From NCBI RefSeq assembly GCF_036345255.1, contig NZ_CP107783.1, positions 5,936,001-6,000,000 of the forward strand: DNA of 64,000 nucleotides, given 5' to 3'. This document shows positions 51,893-61,795 of the stretch, piece by piece. The stretch comes from Streptomyces sp. NBC_00569 (lineage in GTDB: Bacteria; Actinomycetota; Actinomycetes; Streptomycetales; Streptomycetaceae). The translations under genes were made by a program, and so were the position numbers. The notes below the pieces were generated by a model that worked only from the letters and a program-made list of their open reading frames with translations, was not told the DNA's origin and did not search any database. Position 1 is the first letter of the stretch. Every line of letters begins with the position of its first letter.

Positions 51893-54800
51893 ATGTCCGT
51901 GCACAGCCATTCGGCAGGCCAATTCGACACTGCCGCAGCCGCGTTCAACCCGGGGCACGCCGCAGGGCCAGACCCGACCAGGCCACCCGAGTTCCCCAGA
52001 CATGTCGTCACCGCCGTGCTTGTCTCCCACGACGGAGCACGCTGGCTGCCCGACGTCCTGTCAGGACTGCTCGGCCAGGAGCGCCCCGTACAGAACGCCG
52101 TAGCGGCCGACACCGGCAGTGCGGACGCCTCCGCCACGATGATCGCCGACGCGATCGGCGACGAGCGCGTTCTCCACCTGGCGCGCCGCACCGGCTTCGG
52201 TCAGGCCGTCGACGAAGCGACACGCACCGCGGGCGTGCTGACCCCGGAGGAGCTGCCGTACCTCAAGCGCCCCAGCGGCTGGGACCCCGTCAGCCGGAGC
52301 TGGCGCGACGACGCCTACGACATGCCGGAGCTGCCGCACGGCGAGCCCGAGCAGTGGCTGTGGCTCCTGCACGACGACTGCGCGCCCGAGCCCGACGCGC
52401 TCGCCGAACTCCTGCGCGTCGTCGAGAACGAGCGCGAGATCGGCAACGAGGTCGCCGTCGTCGGCCCCAAGCTGCTCGGCTGGTACGACCGCAGGCAGCT
52501 CCTCGAGGTCGGCGTCTCCATCGCCAACTCGGGGCGCCGCTGGACCGGCCTCGACCGCCGCGAGCAGGACCAGGGGCAGCACGACCACGTGCGGCCCGTC
52601 CTGTCCGTGTCCACCGCCGGCATGCTGATCCGGCGCGATGTCTTCGAACAGCTCGGCGGGTTCGACCGCAGGCTGCCCCTGATGCGCGACGACGTCGACC
52701 TGTGCTGGCGCGCCCAGGCCGCCGGGCACCGCGTCGTCATCGCCCCCGACGCCGTCGTCCGGCACGCGGAGGCCTCCTCGCGCGAGCGCCGCACCGTCGA
52801 CTGCGTGGGCCGCACGGCGACGTCCCCGCACAAGGTCGACAAGGCCGGCGCCGTCTACACCCTGCTCGTCAACGCCCCTACGGCCGTGCTGCCCTGGGTA
52901 CTCCTGCGCCTCGTCATCGGCACGCTCGCGCGTACGCTCGCGTACCTCGTCGGCAAGGTTCCCGGCCAGGCGCTCGACGAGATCACCGGTCTCCTCGGCA
53001 CCCTGCTGCGGCCCGAGCGGATCCTCGCGGCCCGTCGCAGGCGCGGCAAGGGAGTGGTCGACGCCAAGGAGCTGCGGCCGCTCTTCCCGCCGCCGGGCGC
53101 CACGGTCCGGCTCACCGTCGAGCAGGTCGCGGGCAGCCTCTTCGGCGCGTCCGACCCCGAGATCAACGCCGCGGGACGGCACGGCAGCGCCGTCGAGTCC
53201 GGCCCCGGCGGTGACGACGCGGACTTCCTGGAGATCGAGCAGTTCGCCCGTCTCAAGCGCATCGCCCGCAAGCCGGGACCGGTGCTCTTCGTGGTGCTGC
53301 TGTTCGTGTCGCTCATCGCCTGCCGCGCGCTGCTCGGCGGCGGGGCGCTCGCGGGCGGCGCGCTGCTGCCCGCTCCGGGTGACGCGTCCGCCCTGTGGTC
53401 GCGCTATCTCGACGGCTGGCACGCGGCCGGCACGGGCGGCACCCAGTCCGCGCCGCCGTACCTGGCGCTCGTCGCCGCGTTCTCCACGCTCCTGTTCGGC
53501 TCGACCGGACTCGCCGTCACCGTGCTCCTCGTCTGCTCGGTGCCGCTCGCCGGCTTCACCGCCTACTTCGCCTCGCGGCCCCTGGTCACCTCGCGCCTGC
53601 TGCGCGCGTGGGCCTCGGTCGCGTACGCCTTCCTGCCCGCCGCCACCGGAGCGCTCGCCGGTGGCCGGATCGGCACCGCGGTGCTCGCGATCCTGCTGCC
53701 GCTCATCGCGCGCGCGGGGTTGTCCGCCAGCGGCTTGATGAACCACGCGGGGGCGCGCGGCAGCTGGCGCGCCACCTGGGCGTACGCCCTCCTGCTGACC
53801 GTCACGACGGCTTTCGCGCCCATCGTGTGGCCGATCGCGCTGGTCCTCGGCATCGCGCTCCTCGCGGTCCGCCGCGGCGACATCACCGCGTACGGGCTCC
53901 GCTTCCTGGCCGCGCTCGGCACCCCGCTCCTGATCCTCGCGCCCTGGTCGCTGACGCTGCTTCCGTTCGGCTTCTTCAAGGAGGCGGGCCTTCCGTACGG
54001 GAAGGGGTCGGCGTCCGCGCTCGGCCTGCTCGGCGCCTCGCCCGGCGGCTCCGGCACCCTCGGCGGACTGCTGCTCATCGGCATCGTCCTCGCCGGGCTC
54101 GCCGCGCTCCTGCGCACCGAGCGCCGCCCCGCCGTCCTCACCGCCTGGGCGATCGCCCTGGTGGCGCTGGTCTTCGCGGCCCTGTCGAACAGCTCGGCCT
54201 GGGCCGGGCCCGCGACCCTCGTCTACGGCATCGCCCTCCTCGCCGCCGCCGTGCTCGGCGCGGATGGGGCACGCTCGCGCGTGGCCGAGCAGAGCTTCGG
54301 CTGGCGGCAGCCGGTGGCGGCCCTCATCGCGTTCGCCGCCGTGGCCGGACCGCTCCTCGCCGCGGCGGGCTGGATGATCCGCGGGGCCGACGGCCCCCTG
54401 GAGCGCCGCGACCCCACCCAGGTGCCCGCGTTCGTCGCCGAGGAGAGCGACACCCAGGACCAGGCCCGCACCCTCGTCATGGACAGCGACTCGGCCGCCC
54501 GGGTGTCGTACACCCTGGTGCGCGGCGCCGGCGCGCGCCTCGGTGACGGCGAACTGACCGAGGCGGGCGGCAGCAACAAGAAGCTCGACAAGGTCGTCGC
54601 CAACCTCGTCGCCGGCTCCGGCGCCGACCAGGCCGACCAGCTCGGCGGCTTCGCCGTGCGCTACGTCCTCGTACGCGCGGGCGCGCCCCGGCAGATGAGC
54701 CGTGTCCTCGACTCCACGCCCGGCCTGTCCCGGCTCAGCCAGCAGGACGGCACCGCCCTGTGGCGCGTGGACCGGCAGGTCTCCCGCGCCGCGATCGTGT

Positions 54801-55603
54801 CCGGGTCCGACGAGCCGCAGCCCGTCGCCGCGGGCCCCGTCGAACTCCACACGAAGATCCCCGAGGGCAAGGCCGGCCGCGTCCTGCGCATCGCCGACAC
54901 GGCCGACGAGGGCTGGACGGCGACGCTGGACGGGGCGCCCCTGACGAGGACGACCGTCGACGGCTGGGCGCAGGGCTTCGAACTGCCCGCCACGGGCGGC
55001 CGCCTGGACGTCACGTTCGACGCGCCGATCTCGCATGCGGCCTGGCTGTGGGCGCAGGGCGTGCTCGCTCTCGTCCTCGTCGTGCTCGCGCTGCCGGGCC
55101 GGCGCCGGGACGTGGACGACGACCTCCCCGAGGAGCCCGTCGTGCCCGCGCAGGCCGTCGAGGGCGAGGGCCGCAGGGCCCGTCGCCTGCGCGCCCAGGC
55201 GGAGGCCGAACAGGTCGCGGCCGAGAGCACGGACGGCGCGGTACCGCCGCCGCCTTCGGAGGAGGAGCTCGCCGCGGCCGGTGTGCCGCACCAGCAGTCG
55301 TACGGCGAGTGGGACGCCCCCACGTACGCGGCCGCCGACTACGGCCAGTACGCCGCGGGTGATCAGCAGCAGTACCAGGACGGCGCCTACCAGGGCCCGT
55401 ACGACCCGGCCCAGCAGGCGGATCCCTATCAGGTCGACCCCTACCAGGCCGGCCAGTACGACCCGTACGCCTACGGGGGCACGTACGACGGCCGGCAGCA
55501 GTACGGCGAGCAGGCCTACGACGCCCCGTACGAGCAGCCGCAGCAGCCCGCGCAGCCGCCGCACGGCACCGACAGTGAGCGCCCCGACGGGAGCCAGCAG
55601 TGA
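51893..55603 (+). CDS. Very large membrane family 2 glycosyltransferase
   Basis: 1236 residues. The GT2 domain is at the N-terminus (about 30-330: VTAVLVSHDGARWLPDVLSGL, LWLLHDDCAPEPDALAEL, LSVSTAGMLIRRDVFEQLGGF, LMRDDVDLCWRAQAAGHRVV). It is followed by about 12-14 membrane helices (about 490-880), a soluble extracytoplasmic domain (VPAFVAEESDTQDQARTLVM), another helix (WLWAQGVLALVLVVLAL) and a disordered tail rich in Tyr/Gln/Pro. ATG 51893 (MSVHSHSAG) is chosen; the frame opens earlier without a signal. It probably makes or modifies a wall polysaccharide. Its stop overlaps the next start. Confidence 0.88.
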   Translation: MSVHSHSAGQFDTAAAAFNPGHAAGPDPTRPPEFPRHVVTAVLVSHDGARWLPDVLSGLLGQERPVQNAVAADTGSADASATMIADAIGDERVLHLARRTGFGQAVDEATRTAGVLTPEELPYLKRPSGWDPVSRSWRDDAYDMPELPHGEPEQWLWLLHDDCAPEPDALAELLRVVENEREIGNEVAVVGPKLLGWYDRRQLLEVGVSIANSGRRWTGLDRREQDQGQHDHVRPVLSVSTAGMLIRRDVFEQLGGFDRRLPLMRDDVDLCWRAQAAGHRVVIAPDAVVRHAEASSRERRTVDCVGRTATSPHKVDKAGAVYTLLVNAPTAVLPWVLLRLVIGTLARTLAYLVGKVPGQALDEITGLLGTLLRPERILAARRRRGKGVVDAKELRPLFPPPGATVRLTVEQVAGSLFGASDPEINAAGRHGSAVESGPGGDDADFLEIEQFARLKRIARKPGPVLFVVLLFVSLIACRALLGGGALAGGALLPAPGDASALWSRYLDGWHAAGTGGTQSAPPYLALVAAFSTLLFGSTGLAVTVLLVCSVPLAGFTAYFASRPLVTSRLLRAWASVAYAFLPAATGALAGGRIGTAVLAILLPLIARAGLSASGLMNHAGARGSWRATWAYALLLTVTTAFAPIVWPIALVLGIALLAVRRGDITAYGLRFLAALGTPLLILAPWSLTLLPFGFFKEAGLPYGKGSASALGLLGASPGGSGTLGGLLLIGIVLAGLAALLRTERRPAVLTAWAIALVALVFAALSNSSAWAGPATLVYGIALLAAAVLGADGARSRVAEQSFGWRQPVAALIAFAAVAGPLLAAAGWMIRGADGPLERRDPTQVPAFVAEESDTQDQARTLVMDSDSAARVSYTLVRGAGARLGDGELTEAGGSNKKLDKVVANLVAGSGADQADQLGGFAVRYVLVRAGAPRQMSRVLDSTPGLSRLSQQDGTALWRVDRQVSRAAIVSGSDEPQPVAAGPVELHTKIPEGKAGRVLRIADTADEGWTATLDGAPLTRTTVDGWAQGFELPATGGRLDVTFDAPISHAAWLWAQGVLALVLVVLALPGRRRDVDDDLPEEPVVPAQAVEGEGRRARRLRAQAEAEQVAAESTDGAVPPPPSEEELAAAGVPHQQSYGEWDAPTYAAADYGQYAAGDQQQYQDGAYQGPYDPAQQADPYQVDPYQAGQYDPYAYGGTYDGRQQYGEQAYDAPYEQPQQPAQPPHGTDSERPDGSQQ

Positions 55604-57096
55604 ACCGCACCACCCTGTCCCTGATCGCCGCGGCCGCGGCCCTCGCCGCCGTCACCGGTTTCGCGGCGGCCACCGCGCCCGGCGACGACGGCGACTCCGC
55701 GAAGGCGGCCGCGCGGCTGCCGGTGGAGCGCTCCAGCCTGCTGTGCCCCGCGCCGAGCACGTCGGACCTCGCCGAGACCGCGTACACCTCGTACACACCC
55801 GTCTCGCAGGGTTCGGGGAGTTCCGGCAAGGCCGCCCTGTCGCCGGCCACGCGCGAGCTGACGGACGGCACCGGGAGCGGCAAGGGCAAGGCCGACAAGC
55901 CGGTGCTGTCCCCGCTGAAGCCGGGCAGGCCCGTCGCGGGTGAGGCGTCGGGCGCCGAGTCGCCCGCGCTCGTGGGGAGCGCCGACGGGAATCTCGCGCC
56001 CGGCTGGACCGTGCAGCAGACGACGGAGGTGGCCGCCGGCACCGGCCGCGGCCTGCTCGGGGTGAACTGCTCGGCGCCGGACACGGACTTCTGGTTCCCG
56101 GGCGCCTCCACCGCCAAGGAGCGCAGCGACTACATCCACCTCACGAACCCGGACGACTCGGCAGCGGTGGTCGACGTCCAGCTGTTCGGGGCGAAGGGCG
56201 CCATCAAGTCCGATGTGGGCGAGGGCATCCAGGTCCAGCCGCACTCCAGCGTGCCGGTCCTGCTGTCCACCCTCACCGACAAGCCGCAGACGAACGTCAC
56301 GCTCCATGTGACGGCCCGCAGCGGCCGGGTCGCCGCCGCCGTCCTCGCCGCGGACGACAAGCTCGGCGGCGACTGGCTCCCGGCGTCCGCGGACCCCGCG
56401 GGCACGGTCGTCCTTCCCGGGATCCCGAAGGACGCCACGAGCGTGCGCCTGGTCGCCTTCACGCCCGGCGACAACGACGCGGACCTGAAGGTCCAGCTGG
56501 CCTCCCCGACCGGCCGCATCACCCCGGCCGGGCACGAGAGCCTGCACGTGAAGTCGGGGATGACGGCCGCCGTCGACCTGGGCGACGTGACGCGCGGCGA
56601 GGCCGGCTCCCTCGTCCTGACGCCCACGGGCGACTCGGCCCCGGTCGTGGCCGCCCTGCGCGTCGTGCGCGGCAAGGGCGACGACCAGGAGTCGGCGTTC
56701 ATCCCGGCGACCCGGCCCGTCGGCGCGCGGGCGACCGTCGCCGACAACCGCGCGAAGGGCTCGACGCTGTCGCTGACGGCCCCCGGCGCGGCGGGCACGG
56801 TCAAGGTGACGGCGTCGGCGGGCACCGAGGGCGGCACCCCGGTCACGAAGACGTACACCGTGAAGGGCGGCACGACGATGTCCGTGCGGCCGCCGGTCCC
56901 GGCCGGGCTCAAGGGGTCGTACGCGTTGACGGTGGAGCAGGTGTCGGGCGGGGAGGTCTACGGCTCGCGGATGCTGGACGTGCCCGACGCGGACGTCCCT
57001 GGCGTCCCCATGTTCACCGTCCAGACGCTCCCGGACGACCGGGGGACGGTGTCGGTGCCGCACGCGGACCAGGATCTGTCGGTACTGCAGAAGTGA
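55600..57096 (+). CDS. Exported DUF5719-family protein
   Basis: 498 residues. Signal-peptide-like N-terminus (LSLIAAAAALAAVTGFAAAT), a single membrane anchor at most, then a long beta-rich exported region (GVNCSAPDTDFWFPGAST, YIHLTNPDDSAAVVDVQLFG, HSSVPVLLSTLTDKPQTNVT). From memory such proteins are the DUF5719 family, always next to a large membrane glycosyltransferase. GTG 55600 overlaps its stop by 4 bp, so the two are cotranslated and probably act together. No catalytic motif seen. Confidence 0.83.
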   Translation: MNRTTLSLIAAAAALAAVTGFAAATAPGDDGDSAKAAARLPVERSSLLCPAPSTSDLAETAYTSYTPVSQGSGSSGKAALSPATRELTDGTGSGKGKADKPVLSPLKPGRPVAGEASGAESPALVGSADGNLAPGWTVQQTTEVAAGTGRGLLGVNCSAPDTDFWFPGASTAKERSDYIHLTNPDDSAAVVDVQLFGAKGAIKSDVGEGIQVQPHSSVPVLLSTLTDKPQTNVTLHVTARSGRVAAAVLAADDKLGGDWLPASADPAGTVVLPGIPKDATSVRLVAFTPGDNDADLKVQLASPTGRITPAGHESLHVKSGMTAAVDLGDVTRGEAGSLVLTPTGDSAPVVAALRVVRGKGDDQESAFIPATRPVGARATVADNRAKGSTLSLTAPGAAGTVKVTASAGTEGGTPVTKTYTVKGGTTMSVRPPVPAGLKGSYALTVEQVSGGEVYGSRMLDVPDADVPGVPMFTVQTLPDDRGTVSVPHADQDLSVLQK

Positions 57097-57121
57097 TCTC
57101 GCGGTGACCCGGTCCGCCGGG

Positions 57122-57577
57122 TCACTCCTCGTCGCCGTAGCGAGGATCCACCGTCTCCGGGGACAGCCCGAGGAGTTCGGCGACCTGCTCGACCACGACC
57201 TCGTGCACCAGGGCCGCGCGCTCGTCGCGGCCCTTGGTGCGGATCTCGACCGGGCGGCGGTAGACGACCACGCGCGCGGGGTGCCCCTCGCGCGCCGCGA
57301 TCGTGGACCCCAGGGGCACCGCCTCGTCGCTCCAGCCCTCACCGGCCGTGCCGACCGAGGGCACATCGAGAATGAGGAAATCGATGTCGGCGAGCTGCGG
57401 GAGGCGCCGCTCGAGCCGCTCCACGGAGTCCTGCACCAGATCGGCGAACCCCGCGGCCCGGCTCGCGGAGAGCGGGACCTGAGGAGGGGCGACGGGCCCT
57501 CGCATGCCCCTGCCGTGACGGTCGCGGCGGCGGGGAGGCTTCGGCTCTGCGGCGGGGGGCGGTACGGGGTTCTCCAT
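57122..57577 (-). CDS. Metallopeptidase-family (zincin-like) protein with altered active site
   Basis: 151 residues. It resembles the small zincin_1-type proteins: FADLVQDSVERLERRLPQLADIDFLILDVPS, PARVVVYRRPVEIR and LVHEVVVEQVAELLGLSPETVDPRYG. The expected HExxH is HEVVV here, so the second metal-binding His is missing. Either this actinobacterial branch binds metal differently or it is not a peptidase. The ATG 57577 (MENPVPPPA) is chosen over an upstream frame to 57661. The N-terminus is Pro/Arg-rich. It is convergent with the DUF5719 gene. Confidence 0.8.
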   Translation of the reverse strand: MENPVPPPAAEPKPPRRRDRHGRGMRGPVAPPQVPLSASRAAGFADLVQDSVERLERRLPQLADIDFLILDVPSVGTAGEGWSDEAVPLGSTIAAREGHPARVVVYRRPVEIRTKGRDERAALVHEVVVEQVAELLGLSPETVDPRYGDEE

Positions 57578-57899
57578 CACTGACGCAGCGTAGACCTCCC
57601 GCGGACGCACCCGCCCGCGGTGGCCCGCACGGAACCGGCATGTCGCTTCCCGACCGATCAAGCCAAACTTGGGTGCGATTCGGCATCCCTCCCGGACCGG
57701 TGACCTCGCGGCTCCTGTCGGTATTTGCCCCGACCGGTGACCGTACGCACCAGGGGCACGGGGCGTACCACCCCCGGTCCGCGCAGGTCAGCGACGCGCT
57801 CCCGGTACCCCGTGTGCGCCGCTGCGCACCACGACACGGTGGGGTGACCTCCCGGGGAGTCGTCGCGGCCCGCTCAAGAGTGCGGTACCGTCCAACGCT
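57578..57899. other. Divergent spacer between metallopeptidase-like and DUF3499 genes
   Basis: About 320 bases. It contains two GACCGGTGACC-like copies (near 57697 and 57733) that could be a regulator's direct repeat, and a TACCGT (57886-57891) 8 bases before the DUF3499 GTG, consistent with a leaderless start. No gene seen. Confidence 0.5.
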
Positions 57900-58277
57900 G
57901 TGAGCCCTGTACGTCGCTGTTCGCGCACCGCTTGCGGCCGTCCCGCCGTCGCGACGCTGACGTACGTCTACGCCGACTCGACCGCGGTCCTCGGCCCCCT
58001 CGCCACCTACGCCGAACCCCACTGCTACGACCTGTGCGCCGAGCACTCCGAGCGCCTCACCGCCCCGCGCGGGTGGGAGGTCGTCCGGCTCGCCGACACC
58101 TCCGGCCCCTCGCGCCCCAGCGGCGACGATCTGGAGGCCCTGGCGAACGCCGTGCGTGAGGCGGCCCGCCCGCAGGAGCGCGCGGCCGAGGCGGGCGGCT
58201 CGGGCCCCCGCACGGCGGACCCGATGGAGGTCGCGCGCCGCGGCCATCTGCGGGTGCTGCGCTCACCGGACAACTGA
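57900..58277 (+). CDS. DUF3499-family protein
   Basis: 125 residues, no signal or membrane segment. The N-terminal half has CSRTACGRPAVATLTYVYADSTAVLGPLA, EPHCYDLCAEHSERLTAPRGW, giving a CxxxxC...CxxxC cluster that probably binds a metal. This pattern is found in a short, conserved actinobacterial family of unknown function, usually next to manB/phosphomannomutase genes. The C-terminus is disordered. GTG 57900 has no clear ribosome binding site. Confidence 0.85.
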   Translation: MSPVRRCSRTACGRPAVATLTYVYADSTAVLGPLATYAEPHCYDLCAEHSERLTAPRGWEVVRLADTSGPSRPSGDDLEALANAVREAARPQERAAEAGGSGPRTADPMEVARRGHLRVLRSPDN

Positions 58278-58361
58278 GCCCGACCCGATCCGGTTAGCCG
58301 GACCGCCAGCCGGAATTCGGACTTCGGTTTCCCCTTTACGGAATCTCCTTCGTCCCACTCA

Positions 58362-58391
58362 TTGACCTGAGTTTGTTGCGGACACAACAAT
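58362..58391 (+). promoter_or_regulatory. Promoter and palindromic operator of the lactate permease gene
   Basis: TTGACC (58362-58367) and AACAAT (58386-58391) are 18 bases apart. They overlap the palindrome TTGTTG-CGGACA-CAACAA (58373-58390), which would block the polymerase if bound. GntR-type lactate regulators (LldR) use comparable sites. Confidence 0.5.
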
Positions 58392-58420
58392 TTCGCCACC
58401 CAGAGCCCCGGGAGGCGCCC

Positions 58421-60037
58421 GTGTTCGTCCAGCAGCTTGAACCGGTGGCCGGATCGCTCGGCCTGTCCGCACTTGTCGCGACCCTGCCCCTGGTCACCGT
58501 GCTCGTCCTGCTCGGCGCCGTCCGCATGAAGGCCCACCTCGCGGGCCTCATCGGGCTCGCCGTGGCCGCCCTCGTCGCCTGCCTCGCCTACGGGATGCCT
58601 GTCGGCCAGACCGTGTCGAGCGCCGTACAGGGCGTGCTGTTCGGGCTCTTCCCCATCATGTGGATCGTCGTCAACGCCCTGTGGGTGTACCGGATGACCG
58701 TCCGCACCCGGCACTTCGACATCCTGCGCCGCTCCTTCGGGCGGCTGTCCGACGACCCGCGCATCCAGGCCCTCGTCATCGCGTTCTGCTTCGGCGCCCT
58801 GCTGGAGGCGCTCGCCGGCTTCGGGGCGCCCGTCGCGATCTGCTCCGTGATGCTCGTCGCGCTCGGCTTCGACCCCGTGAAGGCGGCCGTCGTCGCCCTC
58901 GTCGCCAACACCGCGCCCGTGGCCTTCGGCGCGATGGGCACCCCCGTCGTCACCCTCGCTCAGGTCACCGGACTCCCGCTCGACTCCGTCGCCTCCGTGG
59001 TGGGCCGTCAGACACCGCTGCTCGCCCTGCTGGTGCCGCTCATCCTCGTCTGGCTCGTGGACGGGCGGCGGGGCCTGCGCGAGACCTGGATACCCGCCCT
59101 CGCCTGCGGAGTCGCCTTCGCCGCCGCCCAGTTCGCCGCCTCCAACTACGTCTCCCCGCAGCTCGCCGACATCGCGGCCGCCCTCATCGGCGCGGGCGCC
59201 CTCGTCGCCGTGCCGCACGCGCGCAGGCCCGCCGCCGAACCCGTACGCGCCGCCGTCCTGACCGGCGTACGCAGCGAGGAGCTCGACCAGGACGACCCGC
59301 GGCCCGAGGTCCTGCGTGCCTACGCCCCGTACGCGCTCATCGTCGTCATCTTCTCGATCGCGCAGATCCCCGCGGTCAAGGACTGGATCGCCAAGGCGAC
59401 ACGCGTCTTCGACTGGCCCTTCCTGAACGTCGCGAGCCCTGAGGGCAAGCCCGTCGGCGGCAACGTCTTCACCCTGCCGCTCGTCTCCACCGGCGGCACC
59501 CTCGTCCTCCTCGCCGGCGCGATCACGGCCGCCGTCATCGGCGTCCACGCGCGCGTGGCCGTACGCGAGTGGCTGGCGACCGTGTACGAGCTGCGCTTCG
59601 CGATCCTCACCGTGACCAGCGTCCTGGCCCTCGCCTACGTCATGAACCTCTCCGGACAGGCAGCCACCATCGGGCACTTCGTGGCCGCGGCCGGTGCGGG
59701 CCTCGCGTTCCTGTCGCCCGTACTCGGCTGGTTCGGCGTCGCCGTCTCCGGATCCGACACCTCCGCCAACGCCCTGTTCGGCGCACTCCAGGTCACCGCC
59801 GCTCAGCAGTCGGGCCTGTCACCCGAACTGCTCGCCGCCGCGAACAGCTCCGGCGGCGTCCTCGGCAAGATGATCTCGCCGCAGAACCTCACCATCGCGT
59901 GCGCCGCCGTCGGCCTCGCGGGCAAGGAGGGGGACCTGTTGCGCAAGGTGCTGCCGTGGAGCGCGGGACTGCTGCTCGTGATGTGTCTGATCGTGATGGC
60001 GCAGAGCTCCGCGGTCCTCGGCTGGATGCTGCCCTGA
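58421..60037 (+). CDS. lldP: L-lactate permease family transporter
   Basis: 538 residues, about 12-14 membrane helices. Family landmarks: VLLGAVRMKAHLAGLIGL, FGLFPIMWIVVNALWVYR, EALAGFGAPVAICSVMLVALGFDPVKA, NTAPVAFGAMGTPVVTLAQVTGLPL and the C-terminal SGSDTSANALFGALQVTAAQ and KMISPQNLTIACAAVGL. It should import lactate (or glycolate) with protons. The GTG at 58421 (VFVQQLEPV) is preferred, with GGAGG 5 bases upstream; TTG 58373 lies in the operator. No lactate dehydrogenase genes are adjacent. Confidence 0.93.
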   Translation: MFVQQLEPVAGSLGLSALVATLPLVTVLVLLGAVRMKAHLAGLIGLAVAALVACLAYGMPVGQTVSSAVQGVLFGLFPIMWIVVNALWVYRMTVRTRHFDILRRSFGRLSDDPRIQALVIAFCFGALLEALAGFGAPVAICSVMLVALGFDPVKAAVVALVANTAPVAFGAMGTPVVTLAQVTGLPLDSVASVVGRQTPLLALLVPLILVWLVDGRRGLRETWIPALACGVAFAAAQFAASNYVSPQLADIAAALIGAGALVAVPHARRPAAEPVRAAVLTGVRSEELDQDDPRPEVLRAYAPYALIVVIFSIAQIPAVKDWIAKATRVFDWPFLNVASPEGKPVGGNVFTLPLVSTGGTLVLLAGAITAAVIGVHARVAVREWLATVYELRFAILTVTSVLALAYVMNLSGQAATIGHFVAAAGAGLAFLSPVLGWFGVAVSGSDTSANALFGALQVTAAQQSGLSPELLAAANSSGGVLGKMISPQNLTIACAAVGLAGKEGDLLRKVLPWSAGLLLVMCLIVMAQSSAVLGWMLP

Positions 60038-60099
60038 CAGCTGACTGTCGGTCCGTACGGGTAGTTTGTGCTGTCCGAAGCGGACTTCAGGAGAGTTGG

Positions 60100-61470
60100 G
60101 TGACCGTGGCTGCTGATCTGTCGCAGATCGTCAAGGCGTACGACGTACGCGGAGTGGTCCCGGACCAGTGGGACGAGCACCTCGCCGAGCTGTTCGGCGC
60201 GGCCTTCGTGCGCGTCACGGACGCCGCGGCCATCGTCGTGGGACACGACATGCGGCCCTCGTCACCCGGCCTCTCCCGGGCCTTCGCGCGCGGCGCCGCC
60301 GCCCTCGGCGCCGACGTGACCGAGATCGGCCTGTGCTCCACCGACCAGCTGTACTACGCGTCGGGCGCGCTCGGCCTGCCCGGCGCGATGTTCACGGCCT
60401 CGCACAACCCGGCCCAGTACAACGGCATCAAGATGTGCCGCGCAGGCGCCGCCCCCGTCGGACAGGACACGGGCCTGGCAGAGATCCGCGAGCTGGCCGA
60501 GAAGTGGCTGGAGACGGGCGCCCCCGAACCCGCCGTGAAGGCGGGCACCCTCACCCGGCGCGACACCCTCGACGACTACGCGGCCTACCTGCGCTCCCTC
60601 GTCGACCTCACGCAGATCCGCCCCCTGAAGGTCGTCGTCGACGCGGGCAACGGCATGGGCGGACACACCGTCCCGACCGCCTTCGCGGGCCTGCCGCTCG
60701 ACCTCGTCCCGATGTACTTCGAGCTCGACGGCACGTTCCCCAACCACGAGGCCAACCCGCTCGACCCGGCGAACCTCGTGGACCTCCAGAAGCGCGTCCG
60801 TGAGGAGGGCGCCGACCTCGGCCTCGCCTTCGACGGCGACGCGGACCGCTGCTTCGTCGTCGACGAGCACGGCGACCCCGTCTCCCCGTCCGCCGTCACC
60901 GCCCTCGTCGCCTCCCGCGAACTGGCGAGGAACGGCGGCACGGGCACGATCATCCACAACCTGATCACCTCCTGGTCCGTCCCCGAGGTCGTGAAGGAAC
61001 ACGGCGGCACACCGGTACGCACACGCGTGGGCCACTCCTTCATCAAGCAGGAGATGGCCACCTCCGGAGCGATCTTCGGCGGCGAGCACTCGGCGCACTA
61101 CTACTTCCGCGACTTCTGGAACGCGGACACGGGCATGCTCGCCGCGCTCCACGTCCTCGCCGCCCTCGGCGGCCAGAGCGGCGCCCTGTCCGCCCTCGTC
61201 GCCGAGTACGACCGCTACACCGGCTCCGGCGAGATCAACTCCACGGTCGACGACCAGCACGCCCGCCTCGCCGCGATCAAGACCGAGTACGCCGGCCGGG
61301 ACGGCATCACGCACGACGAGCTCGACGGCCTGACGATCACCTCCGCGGACTGGTGGTTCAACGTGCGCCCGTCCAACACCGAGCCCCTCCTCCGGCTGAA
61401 CGCGGAGGCCAGGGACGAAGCCACGATGACCAAGATCCGTGACGAGGTCCTGGCGATCATCAGAGCCTGA
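60100..61470 (+). CDS. manB: Phosphomannomutase/phosphoglucomutase
   Basis: 456 residues. Alpha-D-phosphohexomutase converting mannose-6-phosphate to mannose-1-phosphate. It has [13 protein letters not shown], catalytic serine in [15 protein letters not shown], magnesium loop [15 protein letters not shown], sugar-binding [11 protein letters not shown] and phosphate-binding [15 protein letters not shown] 60100 follows AGGAGAG by 4 bases; GTG 60106 is an alternative. It heads a run ending in mannose-6-phosphate isomerase, supplying GDP-mannose precursors for wall polymers and protein mannosylation. Confidence 0.95.
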   Translation: MTVAADLSQIVKAYDVRGVVPDQWDEHLAELFGAAFVRVTDAAAIVVGHDMRPSSPGLSRAFARGAAALGADVTEIGLCSTDQLYYASGALGLPGAMFTASHNPAQYNGIKMCRAGAAPVGQDTGLAEIRELAEKWLETGAPEPAVKAGTLTRRDTLDDYAAYLRSLVDLTQIRPLKVVVDAGNGMGGHTVPTAFAGLPLDLVPMYFELDGTFPNHEANPLDPANLVDLQKRVREEGADLGLAFDGDADRCFVVDEHGDPVSPSAVTALVASRELARNGGTGTIIHNLITSWSVPEVVKEHGGTPVRTRVGHSFIKQEMATSGAIFGGEHSAHYYFRDFWNADTGMLAALHVLAALGGQSGALSALVAEYDRYTGSGEINSTVDDQHARLAAIKTEYAGRDGITHDELDGLTITSADWWFNVRPSNTEPLLRLNAEARDEATMTKIRDEVLAIIRA

Positions 61471-61580
61471 CCACGGCCGACGCGAAACGGGACCCCCGTC
61501 CGAGCAGCCGTGCCCCCGCCCCCGGCGGTACGCTGACCAGGCCGCACGTACACACATTCACACCGCTGAAGGGACACCCC

Positions 61581-61751
61581 ATGCCGCTCGAAGCCGGCCT
61601 TCTGGAGATCCTCGCCTGCCCGGCCTGCCACGCCCCCCTCAAGGAGGCGGACGCCGAGCTGCTCTGCACCGGATCGGACTGCGGCCTCGCCTACCCGATC
61701 CGCGACGGCATCCCCGTACTCCTCGTGGACGAGGCCCGCCGCCCCGCATAG
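61581..61751 (+). CDS. Trm112-family zinc protein
   Basis: 56 residues. A small zinc-binding protein with Cys pairs CPAC (C13, C16) and C29/C34 (CTGSDCG), then the conserved [19 protein letters not shown] ending. Trm112 proteins activate methyltransferases for tRNA, rRNA and release factors in eukaryotes, and bacterial homologues are less well characterised. AGGGA lies upstream of ATG 61581. It sits between phosphomannomutase and a SIS-domain gene, an arrangement I recall in other streptomycetes. Confidence 0.9.
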   Translation: MPLEAGLLEILACPACHAPLKEADAELLCTGSDCGLAYPIRDGIPVLLVDEARRPA

Positions 61752-61795
61752 GTCCCACCAGAGGCCCCGCACGGGCCGTCCCGGAGGCTGACACC

